A DNA stretch of 42,787 bases from positions 1 through 42,787 of the forward strand of contig JAITDU010000050.1 in the NCBI GenBank assembly GCA_031282405.1. Direction: 5' to 3'. Below, piece after piece: positions 13,690-27,600 of this stretch. This stretch comes from Coriobacteriales bacterium. Lineage in GTDB: Bacteria > Actinomycetota > Coriobacteriia > Coriobacteriales > UBA8131. Each line of letters opens with the position of its first letter. The first letter of the stretch is position 1. Below the pieces are notes generated by a model. It saw only the letters and a list, made by a program, of their open reading frames with translations. It had not been told where the DNA came from and did not search any database. The position numbers were made by a program, and so were the translations under genes.

Positions 13690-15342
13690 ATGCGTATAAC
13701 AAAACACACGAACCGAACAAAAAAGGCGGACTTACTTCGCGCAAGAATATGCCGGACGAGAAAAACGGACTCACCTCCGACGAGAAAGCCTCGGGCGAGA
13801 AAAGCAGATTTGCTTCGAGCAACGAGTGCCAGCCGGCTGACCTTGACCGCTATGACCCTGACCCTGACTTTGACCCTTGCAGCCTGCGGCTCAACAAACA
13901 CGAACAGCGTTCTGGACAGCAGCAGCACCCCGCAGGCTATCACCCTGCCTACCTTATCCGGTGCCTATGCGAGCACCGAGGGCATACCGCAAGCCACAAT
14001 CAGCGAGAAGCAAGAGGTGATCTACGCCAGCCTGGATTACAGTGGTGCGAGCGAGGCCCTCTATGTAGTCAATCATTTTAAGCTCGCTCAAGGTGGGTTT
14101 TTCAGCGATTATGGCGCGTACGAGAGTATAGAAAATCTCAGTACTACCGATCCGATAACTCAGGAGGGCAACTCACTGGCGCTCAGGGCCGATAAAGGCG
14201 ACTTTTACTATCAGGGCAACACAGGGCCGAGCGTCCTCCCCTGGAATATCAGCATCAGTTATACGCTCGACGACCAGGAAGTTGCTGCCTCGCAGGTGGC
14301 TGCCCTGGCCGGCAAAAGCGGACGTTTGGGCGTGAGCGTCCATACCAGCAAAACCCCCAATGTGGATCCCAGCTTTTTTGAGAACTATGTGCTCCAGGTG
14401 TCGATTTTGCTAAAAAGCTCCGCCATATCTAATCTGAATGCCCCCGATGCCACTATTACCGCCGTTGGTTCAGATACTCAACTCAATTTCATGTTTTTGC
14501 CCAACAGCAGCGGAGAGGCTCGCTTTGAAGCTGATTTCTCCCGTATTGAACTGCCGGGCTTGCAAATAGCCGCCGCACCGTTCTCGTTGTCGTTCGCTAC
14601 CCCAGACACCGGATCAATGACCAACGAGCTCAATCAACTCACAACTGCCGTCGGCGAGCTGCAAGGCGGCATACAACAATTGGACGAGGCCACCGTACAA
14701 TTGGACGCGGCTTTAGCCCAGTTCGCAGGCGGCTCGGAGCAGATAGGCCAGGGGCTCAACGGTCTCAGCGGCAAATCGTCCCAACTCTCTAACACGCAGA
14801 CCACTCTAAACACGAGTCTGACCCAAAGTGTTCAGGGTTTGCAGGCGTTGCAAAAGACAGGCGCATTTTCCTCCTTAAGTCAGGAAGTGCAAAGCCAACT
14901 AGCCACCTTAATCGGTTCCTTGGATGCAATCCAGGGCGGATACCAATCTCTGTCTCCCGGGCTTAAGGCTTATCTGGATGGGGTGGATGCTCTTGCCGCG
15001 CAATACGCGAGCTTCTCCGGCGGCTTGGGGCAGGCTGCTTCGGGCATGCACGAACTTAGCTCTGCTACGGGCCTGCTCAACAGCGGTATTGGTGAGCTTT
15101 ATAGCGGTGTTCGAGGCATTCCGGCGACCATGCAAACCAAGATTGACGAATTCGTTAAGGATTACGACTTCTCGGGCTTTGAGCCACACTCGTTTATGTC
15201 TGCTCAAAACCAACAAGTCTCTTTGGTGCAGTTTGTCATCAGCACCCCCGCTATTGAGCTACCCAAGGCCACAGACACTCCACAACAGGATGCACAAGAA
15301 CCCAATTTCATTGAGCGCCTTTTGGCGTTGTTCGGTTCTTAA
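13690..15342 (+). CDS. Lipoprotein with xxxLxxG heptad repeats, partner of the MMPL exporter
   Basis: About 550 residues. LTLAAC at 61-66 is a lipobox, so Cys66 should be lipidated by Lgt. Residues 310-480 contain the spaced xxxLxxG pattern (e.g. AVGELQGGIQQLDEA, GSEQIGQGLNGLSG, GMHELSSATGLLNSGIGELYSG) seen in YhgE/Pip-type proteins, probably a long helical coiled region on the outer face. The region 70-310 is a beta-rich domain I do not recognise. ATG 13690 has AAGGA 9 nt upstream, but it gives a 50-residue basic n-region with a repeated KADLLRA segment. TTG 13810 would give a normal 26-residue lipoprotein signal. Adjacent to the MMPL gene, so it probably works with that exporter. Confidence 0.75.
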   Translation: MRITKHTNRTKKADLLRARICRTRKTDSPPTRKPRARKADLLRATSASRLTLTAMTLTLTLTLAACGSTNTNSVLDSSSTPQAITLPTLSGAYASTEGIPQATISEKQEVIYASLDYSGASEALYVVNHFKLAQGGFFSDYGAYESIENLSTTDPITQEGNSLALRADKGDFYYQGNTGPSVLPWNISISYTLDDQEVAASQVAALAGKSGRLGVSVHTSKTPNVDPSFFENYVLQVSILLKSSAISNLNAPDATITAVGSDTQLNFMFLPNSSGEARFEADFSRIELPGLQIAAAPFSLSFATPDTGSMTNELNQLTTAVGELQGGIQQLDEATVQLDAALAQFAGGSEQIGQGLNGLSGKSSQLSNTQTTLNTSLTQSVQGLQALQKTGAFSSLSQEVQSQLATLIGSLDAIQGGYQSLSPGLKAYLDGVDALAAQYASFSGGLGQAASGMHELSSATGLLNSGIGELYSGVRGIPATMQTKIDEFVKDYDFSGFEPHSFMSAQNQQVSLVQFVISTPAIELPKATDTPQQDAQEPNFIERLLALFGS

Positions 15343-15425
15343 GATCCCGGGAATTCGAGTTGAGCGAGCGTAGCGATTGTCCCTCACTACTCCACCAAAC
15401 CGCCAAAAATACACCCTTCATAAAA

Positions 15426-15454
15426 TTGATACTTGCGATGACCTAAATTATGAG
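15426..15454 (+). promoter_or_regulatory. Likely promoter of the giant surface-protein gene
   Basis: TTGATA (15426-15431), a 17-nt spacer and TATGAG (15449-15454). Transcription would start near 15461, giving a leader of about 220 nt before the ATG at 15680. Confidence 0.5.
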
Positions 15455-15486
15455 ATACCATGATGATGGTTTACTGCAATTTGAGA

Positions 15487-15679
15487 TTGAATCGTGTTTA
15501 CTGTGCACGGTAGGGGGCACAACAGCACGGGGGATTCAATAGAGTGCATACCGTAGTATCCATATGAGCGCCTACCAGCCATAAGTAACAATCTGGATTG
15601 CCAGGGGGCTATCCAGGGCTTTCCTGTCTCATAAAGACAAGTCGAACAGGGGAGGACAACCTAATAGGGGGTGGGTTAC
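15487..15679 (+). promoter_or_regulatory. Structured 5' leader of the giant gene
   Basis: ATTGAATC (15487-15494) pairs with GATTCAAT (15533-15540), enclosing a GTGC/GCAC stem (15503-15506 with 15517-15520). ACGGTA (15507-15512) can pair with TACCGT (15549-15554), or its overlapping GGTAGG (15509-15514) with CCTACC (15571-15576). Further hairpins are CTGGAT/ATCCAG and TGTCT/AGACA near the ribosome binding site. The alternative pairings suggest a regulatory RNA, but I match it to no known riboswitch. No gene lies in 15343-15679. Confidence 0.4.
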
Positions 15680-18600
15680 ATGAACCCAAAGACTATCAAG
15701 GCACGCAGCAAGCACTACCTCGCAAACAAGACGGTAATCTTGTTATTACTCTTGCTGTTGATCATTGGACTTGTTCCTGCAATAGCCTTAAGCGGACAGC
15801 AAAGTCCAACAGAGGCTCCGGATCTTGTTGATGTCAATCATGACACAGAAGCCGACTCAGACAAGCAGGATGTAGCATCTTCGCCCGACGAAGCGGGAGA
15901 AGACAGTGCCGATGCAGATGCGCTCAGTACAGAAACTCCCTCAAACCCTCAGGATACCGTGGGCTCAGGCGAACCGGCCTCAGGCGCAACGGGCTTAGCA
16001 CCACAGGCCACGAATGCCCAGTTGAGTGTTGAGGTAAACCCAATGGGGTCGCCACAGGCTCTAACGGGGGAGACGATGCAAGCAAGACTCACCTCCTCAG
16101 CCGTAAATGCTCCGGGTGGCTCCGTCATCATCATGCCTCTCTATTCAACATTTACCAATGACTTCTCGCATACGTTTGTGCCCAGTCCCGGTAGCACATT
16201 TGTCCAATATCGCGGCAGGAACTATACGGATGCGTTTCCCGGTGATGCGGGAGGGTATACGTTTAACTATGGTGACTCCAGCGTTACGCTGGACAACGCC
16301 CTGCTCATTTGGATGCCTACCCAGCAAGGTAGTGGCAGTCTGCCGGCATATTATGTGAATTATCACTTTGATAACGGGGTAACCCCCCATGGTCAAAGTA
16401 TCACAATCAATGCGTGGATCCTGGAGGCTGAAGGGGTAAGCAACAATACCCCGGGCACTATCAAATCCGGCGGTGGTCGCAGCGCTACCTCTGCACCGGT
16501 CACGCTCACAGCGCTGGCCGACGAGTCTTGGACGGTTGCGCAATCAGTATCCACTCCATCTGATGCTGCTGACCAGGTCTTTACCGCCCTGCGTTCGCGC
16601 TCCTATGCGGATGTAATGAACGAAGGTGACGCAGAAGATGACTATGTCGTCACCTATCGACTGGACGTTACCTCCAACAAGGCACCCGGCGACTGCGGCC
16701 GCATATATATGGACCGGCTCACAATAACCGATACCCTGACAAGCCCTGCCGATGGAACGCCGCGCTTGGTCAGTGTCAAAGACTCAAACAATACGGCCAT
16801 TGCGGCCACTATCGTAGATACCAGCGCTACGACCAAGACCATTACCTTCGATGCTGCTATGCCTGGCCTCGGCCAGTACGCAGATAGTCAATCGTTTTTT
16901 CTCACGGTCGTCTATGATAAGGACGATTACACGCGGCGCGTCAATGCCAGTACGCCAACAGAGCCACGGTATATAGACAACAGCTCTACGGCAACGTACT
17001 ACCCTGTAACCAGTCGCCCCGGCGGTTTTGTCAGTCCTGCTTCTAACGCCTCGGTGGCTTTTGGTTGGTATCAGGAAGAACCACTCCTGCCCACCCTGAC
17101 GATAGATACCTTCATTGGGGTATCGGGAGTATCCCGTTACTACACTGCCGCACTGGCTACTATCTATGAGGCTCCGGCGATACCGTATACCGACGGCAGC
17201 GAATCACAGGTCAAATTCTCGCTTACTCCGGTGGATCCCGACAATAAGACCAGCGCCATTGGCGAGCCCGTCTACCAAAGCCCAAAGCTCGGCGCCAACG
17301 GCGCGTCAGCCGTGTTTGCGCAACTGCAGCCAGGCACCTATCGACTCAAAGAAACTCAGACCATCAGCACAGAGGTCAATACTGTTGTGCCATCGACCCT
17401 GGCTGGGAGCGGTGTATTGGTTGTGGTTTCTGAGCCTGCGCCGACTACCGGTCTATCCACCCTGACAGTAGCGGGAGAAAACTACACTACATCTACAAAA
17501 CACTTTAACGTAACTAACGGATCGACAACCCGCGGCTACCTCAAGGTCTATACCAAAGCCCAGGTGCCGTTCCAGTGGCCGGACTCCTATGAAGATTATT
17601 ACACTCTGGTGTCTCCTCATGCGTCGGCACCTTTGCAATTGTGGGATGGCAATACAGTCGTTGCTTCTGCTTTGGCCGACCTCAGCGATTCCGGTGGCTC
17701 TTATACCTTGTTTGAGAATCTGCCGATAACTCCCCAGCAGGGCAGCTATGAACTGGCGGGCCAGGGCGCAGACAGCGGCTATTACGTAAAAACCGTAACT
17801 CCCGGTCAACCAAGCGCTCCTGATGATGCGAGGCTCACTACCGTAGAGGTATCCAGCACCGAGACTAAGACCTATACCCTGTTCTTTAATCGAAACTACG
17901 GTGGCTTTGTGGCAGGCATGATGTTTGTGGATGCTTATCACAACCCCATTTCTGTGGGAGACTTCTGTGCCTCCTATAAGCTTTACAGGGATAGTGCTTT
18001 GACCATTGAGCTTACGTCTGATGCTGAAGACTTTACTATCTGCACAAACAACCCAGCCTATATTTTGAAGGAGTTTGCGGCCGGTACTTATTACCTCAAG
18101 GAAGTCGCTCTTACCATAGATGGCAAAGACGCTACCGAGCAGTATCCACTGGAGCAAAGCGGTCAGGTGAGTGTGACCATCGAGAAGGATTCTTTTAAGG
18201 CGTACCCCACCGGTCCTGCAGATGTAGTTACGTCGGGCACGGGCCCTTGGGCGGGAAATAACGCCCTTAGTGGTGGTGTGTTGATGAGCCAAAGCGAATA
18301 CGGAGAACTGAGCATCCAGTGCTTTAGTGGCGACGGTACAACTCGGGCGGAGAGCGAATTTACGATTACCGGGCCAGATGGTTTCAATAAGATAGTCGCC
18401 ATACCCGAAAATGGCATCTATAGCGAGATGGTCGCACCCGGAAACTACACTATCACTCCCCATAATCTACATGACGAAGCAATCGTAGCCCAGAGTATGG
18501 ATGGCTCTCATGTTATTAATCCGTCGTCGGTTACCGTGATGGTAGCCTCTTCAACCATGTCTGCTCCAACCGCTACGGTTGCAAACAGCTTAATAAGCCA

Positions 18601-21600
18601 TAACGACTGTGTACAAACTGCTGTCTTTGCCTTGAAGTATCCGCCTTATCCCATAGTGCATACGATTCGTCGTAATAACCCCTTGGGCAGCGCTGTTAAC
18701 ATTCCAGGCTCGACCGGTTATGGGTTTACCATTTATCAACTGTACGACATGGGCAAAACTTATGTCAGACATGCCTATTCCGATTCAATAATGGCTGGCA
18801 ACGAACTTGGTTATCTCAAGCTTAACAATAGACTGCCTGCCAATACCTATCTTTTAACAGAACCCATAATGCCCGACAACGGCCTACGATATTACGTCCC
18901 TCCGGGATACTGGCCGCTGTTTGGCATGGATGGCCAAACCACAGGGCGCCACGGCGTAGACCGAGCAGAGGTCGAAGCACTTTCTCCAGAATCCCAGCCT
19001 TTTAAGTTTGTGGTAACCGAAGACGACTATGTTGATAACCCCATGGGCGTATATCATCTGCCCGAGAGCATCTTGAATGTGCCGTATAATACACTCGAGT
19101 TTGCAGCCAGGGAGCCAGGAGCAAGTCCTTCTGCTCCCGATGTGTCAGGAATTACGTTTACGGCTTATCCTACAGCTGCCGACGCTGCTGCCGGCACAAA
19201 TCCCAGTGCTAGTGCAATAACCGGCGATTACAGCACAACCATAATCGAAAAATTAAGTCCCGGCACCTACTACATTAAGCAGAGTGCTGGAACCTCAGGT
19301 CATATGGACCCCAACGCACTCTTCAAAATGGAGATTGACGCTAACGGTTGGCCCACATTCTCCTGGGAAGGCACTCCGCCTGTTGGTACGGTTATTGGTA
19401 CGCCCTATGGAGGCGACGCAGGTACCACAACAACGATAACAGTGACGAGCCTTCAAAATCCGTATGCTGAGTTTATCAAAGTCGGCGAGATCAACGAGTG
19501 GACAAACGCGTTTGAACGCAAAACCCAGGTTTTGCCGGGTGCGGAGTTCAATTTACGGGACAATGAGGGCAATTGGTACGCCAGAAATGATTTCACAGGC
19601 GATTATGTCATCAGTGCCACACCTGGGGCAATAGTCTCTCGAAGCGATGGCTCCGTCCCACTCTGGGGCCTGGACCCCTACAAGAGCTATGAACTTATCG
19701 AAGTCGTGACGCCTCCTGTGCCGGCCCCTAATCCAGACGGCCTGACCTACGAGCCTACAAGGACGCAGTTCAAGTTCTCGTTAAACGATGAGGGTACTGA
19801 ATGGAACGTTGAGGCGTCACTTAATCTCGTGGGCACACCGCCCTATCAACACTATGAAATCAAGAATAATATTAGTGCACACTATCTCCAGATAAGCAAG
19901 CTTCCCATAACGCTGCACGACGGTAAATTAAAGGAAGCCGGCTTCGATATTGTGGGTACACCGCCTTATGACACCATCGATACTACAGGTGCCGAATTTG
20001 AGATCTGGTCTATGAGAGAAGATCCTGTTGGTTCCCATAATTGGGTCAGGGATGCTCTTGTCGACACGGTCACTATTGGCAATGTGAGCCTTGGTACGAG
20101 TCATACGGGGTTGTCACATCGCCTCTCTCCGGGTAACTACTTGGTAGAGGAAATCAAAGGCCCTCAGTCCTACGATCCACTGGACACCTGGAGCGGAGTC
20201 GGTACTTCTATAGCCGGCAACCAAGACACCAGTGTCTATGTGAACCTTGCTGATGTGAGCACGCCGGTGCCTGAAGACCAGATCGCGGTGACCCAAGATC
20301 CTCGTTGGGTGGCTACGGCCAACTATAGCGCCTCGGTACATATCCCTGCCGGTGGCGATGAGGTTATCAATATGGTTTTTGGCGACTCTAACTATGTTGG
20401 CCCACCCAGTGGTGATTACGCTGCCCATCGTTTTGCGCGAATATATGGAGAAAAGGATGGCTATATCCTGGGGACTAACGGGGCCTATGAGTGGGATTCA
20501 CTCATAGGGGGTGCCGAGTTCGACATCTATCCTGCTTATCAAGATGCCCAAGGCCAATACCACCCATTTCCCATGGTAAATAGCACCTCGTTGACTCACG
20601 TCAAGACTAATGACTTTGCGGGTGGTCAGGCGGGTTTCGGTCAATTTATCTCGGACTACTTCGATGTGAGTCAAGCATTCTATTACGGTGGCAGCGACTG
20701 GACGACCGATTCAGGGCGCTATGCTCAGTATGCGAACAACAGTGTCTTAAGCGGCACAGATTGTCGGATAGTCCCCAGCGGACCTGCCTTGATAGATTGG
20801 GACGCGGTACCAGCCGAGGTCAGATATCAGTACGCCAACTCTTATATGAGTTATCCTGTGGTGCTGGTTGAGACCGGCGGTCAACATCTGAGCACCAATG
20901 GTGGCCCTTATTTGTTTGATCCAGCCAACCCACCGCTCTTTGACATGACGCTGGCGTATAGCCCCACGCTGCTGACCACCTATTACAGCAATGGCAATTC
21001 TAATACTGTCGCGTCTGAACACGCCCTGCCTTTTGTATCCAAAAACTGCAAGGGCACCGGACTTTTAGAAGTGCTCAAATCAAAAGATATAGGCTCCCCG
21101 TTTTTGGATGGCGCGCAGTTTGAGATCTACCATTGCAATCCTGATGACATCATTGCTGATGGGAAGTTTAAGAGTACAGCTTTAGAAGCCCTCCAAAACG
21201 CCACGCTGGTCACCACCATGACATCCAGCTCGACACCATCGGCAGAAGAAAATATACTGACCCTAGCACCGGGCTACTATATCCTCAAAGAGATAACCCT
21301 TCCTGCTGGCTTCAGCGGTTATGGCTCTTGGCGTATCGAGGCTTGGCGTGGGGACGGGAATGTAAGACCAGGGGGCCCCTTCACCAGTATCTTTGACAAT
21401 AACGGTGTCCTCGATAACAGTGATCTTATTGGTCCAGTCTTTGTTTTAGATGTAGATGTCCCCGGCTACGCCCGTTATGGGACCAGGGCCATGATCTTTA
21501 ATGATCCCAAGGCAAGTATAAATATTCTCAATTACTGGAACGGGCGACATATAACGGGCGATAGCCCTTATGCCTATTCTAGTACCTTTAATATAATCGC

Positions 21601-24600
21601 GCCGGAGGGCCATTATGACTCGGGTACCACCGGCACGTATGTATCGAACGGCGAGAATTGGTATAGGGGTGAGGATGTTGCCCTGCCGGGGCTGATAGAA
21701 GGCAACTATTCGCTTCGGCTCAGCAGCATCAATCGCACTGACTACTATGGCAATGTGGCGGCACAGGCCTCTGACGATTCCATCAGTTTTTCGGTGCTTT
21801 ACAACACTGTTATAAGTAGTGGTGCCGATGCGCCTAAACTCAACGGCGCTCCTATGGCCGACTCCGCCGCTCTTGCAGCAAGCAATGGCACAGGCGTTTG
21901 GTATACCGTCGACGACGAAGGCAGAGTAACCATCCATATAAATCATCCTGCCAAGAGCACCCTGGTAATCCAAAAAGGTAGTGTCTCGGACAGCGGAGAG
22001 ACCTCCTCAATGTATTTTACGTCGGCTTACGCGTATTTTGACTATCAGCGACTCAATCCTGATGGGAGCGACTATACCGGCAGCGGAACGGTCAGGGGTA
22101 CCATAGAATGGCACGCACACGGAATCGATTTTATAGATCCCGACGTCCGTACTGTACTGGATCCCGGTTTGTACCGAATTGTCGAGACCGCATGCACTGG
22201 GGGCTGGATTATAGACGCGGTGCCCGTCTATATTCAGGTAGACACCTATGGCGAGGTCTATCTGCAAAATAACAGGGCTATAAACGGCACGGTCAGTTCT
22301 CTGAGCAATCCACTGAGGCCCTCGGTAACCTACCAGCCTGCTTTCTTCTACAACTATTCCAGCCAGGGAACCTTTGAAATCAAGAAGTTGGCAACGCCGT
22401 CGGATACGCATAATCTGCCCGGTGCCGAATTTGATCTTTTCCCATCGGCAAACGGTACGACACCCAGCGGTGGTGCTATCATGCACATCGTCGACACACC
22501 CGACGCTGGCGTATACTATGGCGGCTCGGTGCCATCCGGGTACTACCTTATCAAGGAAACCGTTGCACCAGCCGGTAAAGCGTTGCGCACCGACTATATC
22601 CCCATCGCTGTTGAACCGGTTCAGCAACCCCATTATGTAGGTTTCGATGATCCCGCCAACGTCAATGTTAAGGCTATCGTTGATCCAGAGTCGTTGAATA
22701 TCCATGTGGCCAAAGAGGTCACCTATCCGGCAGTCGGTACGCCGGGAAACGCAGGTTATATTCCTGAGCGCACGGTGCGTGTTGGACTGTTGCCAGTGTA
22801 CCTCTGGCGACTCAAGCCAGATCAAAGTGGTCTGGCTGCCGGCAGCTATGACGCAGTGCCGAGCAGCGCTCCGGGCGGCGTAGGCTACTGGCTCACCCAT
22901 GACAAGAATACTGCAACCAGCCCTGCCGACATCGGTATGACCGATGCTTTGTCCGTGACTGTCACCGGTGAGTATCGTATCACCGAGGCCCTGGCACCTC
23001 AACATAACTATCTTAGTACAAACGATGCTTATAAGATGTCCGGCATCAATCCGGGCACGACTCCAAGCCAAAGTGCTATTTCAGGCAACACCCAACTGGG
23101 CAGTAGTGCCAATGCTAATATTAAGGTAGTCTTTGATACTGCTACAAACGCGCTCAAAGCTGATACCACAAACCCGGATTGGGACGCCAGCACCAATACC
23201 CTCACCATCAAAAATCCGTTTAACGGATATATGTTGATAGCTCAAAAGCTCGATTACTTGAGCGAACAGATGATTACTGGGGTTCCCGGCGCGGTATTTA
23301 GTCTTTATACCAGCGAGGCTGCGGCACTGGCACATGACACCAGCAGCAGCGACTACGTTGAGAGTCAGACTGATACCAACGGCCAGGGTTATGTGCAGTT
23401 CACTCCGGGATACACGACCACGAAATTGGATTTTTGGGTACGCGAGGATGTAGCGCCAAGCGGCTATTCCATTGACCCTTGGTATGGCAGCAGAGTCCAG
23501 CATCTGGTCGTAGATCCTGCGAACATGGATGCCTCAGCCCATGTTGCCCGCTTTTACGATGGCCCGCTTCCCACGGCAAGTATGAATGTGGGCAAAGCCG
23601 TCGAGCCGAACAGCAAGGGCTCTTCTGATGTACCGGTGGAGCATAGCCTTTCTATCGAGGGCTTTGATACTACCTATACTATCAGTCCCGGCGCTGCCGA
23701 AAACACCCTGCCTCTCTATAACTATGTCGTTCAAGACGGTAGCGATACTCAGCCCGCCCTTACCTTCAAGGGCAAGAATGCCACCGGGCAGGAAATCGAT
23801 ATCCCAACGATTGCCGGTAACATGCCCACCTATACGTTTAAAGCGGTACGTATAGGTCCAAGCGTTTCATTCAAATCAGCTTTAGACGCAAGACACAATA
23901 ATTCCACACCAGTATATGCCAGAGTCAATGGCGGCGCTTGGACACAGCTTAGCAAAACCGGCTTTACCAGCTTTGCGTTGCCGACAGGCACCGAGCACTA
24001 TCTCAAAGTGGAATACTCCGATAGCGATAACCTTGCCGTGCCGTATGTGGGCACTATGTTTACCCCGGGTAACATCCAGTTGGATGTCAGTTTCGATCGG
24101 TTCCAACCCACAGCTGCCCAGCCTGAAGTGAGCCGGATACTCAACACAGTAACGGTTAATGCCAAAGATAGTGAGGGAATTGCGTATCGTCAAGGCTCGG
24201 GCAACGCCGAGATTACCATTGACGTTAGTACACGTCCTATCATGAAGATGGAAAAGGTCAAGACAGGGCCGATCGATAACCCGCTGACACCCACCGTAAA
24301 CGAAGGTTTGGTCTTTGCCAATAGCAAAGGCATCCTCACCTATCAGATCAGGATGACCAACGATTCTAGCGAGGCCCTGGATATAGAAAGGCCAATGATT
24401 ATTGATTACCTTGAGGCCGAAGCCTTGAGTTTGCACTACGATGGCACTACTCCCAACTATAATGTCAGGATGAACGGCGCGCCTTATGTCGGCACGGTCA
24501 TCTTTACGGAACTGACACCCAATGTGTACAGTTGGAGCTTACCTGACGCAGTGTTGCACCGGGGAGACTATGTTACGATAGACCTCAGTGTCGATGTTGC

Positions 24601-27600
24601 GCCGATAGTGGCGACACCCCAAGTGACAAATGAAGCCTATGGCACCAGCACCAAGCTGCCCCTGCGACCTTCATTTGCCTATCCTACCGGTGCATCATTT
24701 GTCGCCCAGAATATGTTTGATGCAAATGCGGTCTATGCTATCAATACTGCCGCTGCGGCCTCTTGGAACAAATTGGCTCTTGTCCCCAACTTTGATCCCG
24801 CCGCCTTAGGGTTGTTCGTACGAGCAGCAACGAGTGGAGAGGAGATAGCGAATGTCGATGGGGTTTGGTCAATGAAAAGCGTCAGTATCAACTCCGGCGC
24901 TTACCTTGCTGCCAATGCTCCGGTGCCTGTTACTCTGAACGACACCGTCCGCTACCGCCTGGCGCTGCAAAACAACCAACAGGGTTCCAATGTCGACGAG
25001 AACTCGCTCACAAATCTGCGTATAGTGGACATGTTGCCCGCCATCAATGATGGCCGTGGTACCGACTGGAGTGCTGCTTTGCGCGGCTATTGGCGCATAA
25101 ATACCAGCAGCATCAAGGTGCGTACTCTACGAGACGGCGACTTGCCTTCAAACCTCTACAGGGTATGGGGTAACGTCACTGATCCGGGCACTACATCCGG
25201 CAACGCTCTTACGGCAACCGACGGTTCCCTCATGATAAGTCTGGGCAACCGCGATGCAGTAGCGCTGGGTTCGACTATCCCCTTCAATGACGACGGTGAT
25301 TATAAACTCGCGCCCCATGACATTCTTTATGTGGAATTCTCGATGAGCTTTGACACGGCTGCCATTGCCGCCGACGGCGCTCTGGCTGGTCTTTACGCAG
25401 ACAATAACCTCAACCTGGCTGTTAATGATTATGCATCCTACTATCAGAGTATCTTAAATGATGGGGTCCTCTCGCTCGGCGAGGACCTGGATGTCAGCAG
25501 TAACAAGGTCGCGGTGCGTCTGGCTGCTCCCAGGGTAACGGTTAGCGGTAAAACCTGGGAAGACACCAATTATAATGGTCTGGAGGATGCCGGCGAGACT
25601 GTGCGTGTGAACGTTCCTGTCACTTTGTACCGCCGTGTGAATGGCGGTACAACGGAGCTGGTTGATGCTTCTCTGTCGACCGATTTCTCCTTTACCAACC
25701 CTCTGTCTACCGATGCCAGGGGTTTCTACGAGTTCAAAGGATTGGATAGTTCCTACCATACCGGCATAGAGTATATGGTGGAATTTGGCTCGGCCGGAAC
25801 CGGGTTTGTCTTTACTCAAAAAGATGCTCCCAATGGTATGTCAACGGTGGATGCATACAACGACGACATGGATTCTGATGCCTATCCTTTGGGTATACCG
25901 GGATACAACGCCGGACAAACTGATTGGTATACCGTCAACACCAACCGTTCCAATATCTGGGCAGGCTACTATAAGTCCAGCGTTTTGAAGGGTTGGGCCT
26001 GGTATGACTATGATGATAACGGCATCCAGGATCCCAGCGAGACTGATGGCGTGACGGGTATCGCGGTAAGCCTATATACCCAACTTGCCGCCGCTCAAGC
26101 CGGTGTTACTTCAGGCGCTAATTATATCGGTACGACAACGACGGATGCCAAAGGAGCATATCTCTTTTCTGGCCTTATGTCGGGCAGTACGTACTACCTG
26201 CGTTTTGACAAGTCAGGGATAACGCCTGCTACCAGTACCTACAAATGGTCTCGAGAATTACAGGGTAGCGACATTCAGAAGGATTCTAACCCCAGTCCTT
26301 ATCCTCTTGCGACCGACTATACTCTGCCGATAGCCATCACCGGTGCCAACACGGTGTCTTATGGCGGCACCACTGCTTATATTGATGCGGGCGTGGTTCC
26401 GCTCTCTGCAATTATCGGTGGCTATGTGTGGGAGGATAAAAACTACGACGGCATCCAAAACGGCCCGACGACCGTAAGCGATCCGTTGTTTGAAAACCCG
26501 CTGCCCGCTATCATAGTCAAGCTCTATCAGTCGACGAACGGAGGTAGCACGTGGAATATAACTCCGTATGCTACAACGACAACCGCGAGTAATGGCAGAT
26601 TCATATTTACTGGTCCTGGTAGCAGCAGTACCGGGATCGATTTTGCCCCGAATATCGTCTATCGCATCGAGGTCCTCAGGCCTGATGCTACCTGGTTTTA
26701 TACTCTTAAGGGTCGGGGCACGAACCCTGCTCTTGACTCTGATATCAACGCAGAGGGCAGTCTGACCGGCTATTCCGATGTCATAGGCGCTCCGAGTGCC
26801 AGCCTTGGTGCCGGTCTTTACCGGCTGGGTGGTGTCAGCGGAAAAGTTTGGTTTGATACTAATGGAAACGGCAGTCAACTCGATGAGACATTTACGGATA
26901 AGCCGGCCAATGTTGTGGTTACGCTGTACAGGCTCGAAGAGAGTGCCTGGGTCCAAGTGGGCGTATCTGTGACCACTACTCAATCTGACGCCAGATATAC
27001 CTTCGCCGGGCTCAAAAGCGGCACGTACAAGATTGGATTCGATCGTTCGGGCCTGGTGTCTATGACCAAAACCTACCAGTGGACGGTGCCCAACGCAGCC
27101 GCAGATGACTATGACTCTGATGCGATCTATACGTTGGCTACCGACTACACTGCGGAGACGGCCCCACTCACCCTGGGGTATCACAGCTTCCTCAACGCGG
27201 TCGACGCCGGTATTGTCCCTATCATCAATAAGATCAGCGGGCTGGTCTGGGAGGACCGTGACGTCAATGATCTGCAGAACCTGGATGGTGCCGATGTGCC
27301 GATGTCGGGCGTAGCTGTGAGTCTCTATCGCTCTAATGATAATGGCCGGAGTTGGCCAACAAGCGCTCTGTATACGATAGCTACGGCCGCAAATGGCAGC
27401 TATTTGTTTGATAACGGCGGACGCGGGCTGGAATTTGGCACTGATATAGTCTATAAGATCAAAGTGGATAAACCGGTCCATACGCCAAGCTATGCCTTCG
27501 TCAAGAAAAACGCGGCTGGCGGCGCTTATCCCCATCATGATTCTGACGTAAACACAACAAGCGGAGAATCCGACATAATCCACGTGGGCACTACCGTGGT

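Noticed and set aside
15487-15679. Known c-di-GMP or cobalamin riboswitch in the adhesin leader
   Set aside because: The conserved cores of these classes, as I remember them, are not visible; only generic pairing can be claimed.
26258-27583. Long minus-strand frame (441 codons) inside the giant adhesin gene, and similar ones at 22007-23071 and 17453-18463
   Set aside because: They are shadows of codon bias in a repetitive, intact plus-strand gene; no ribosome binding sites or domain features.
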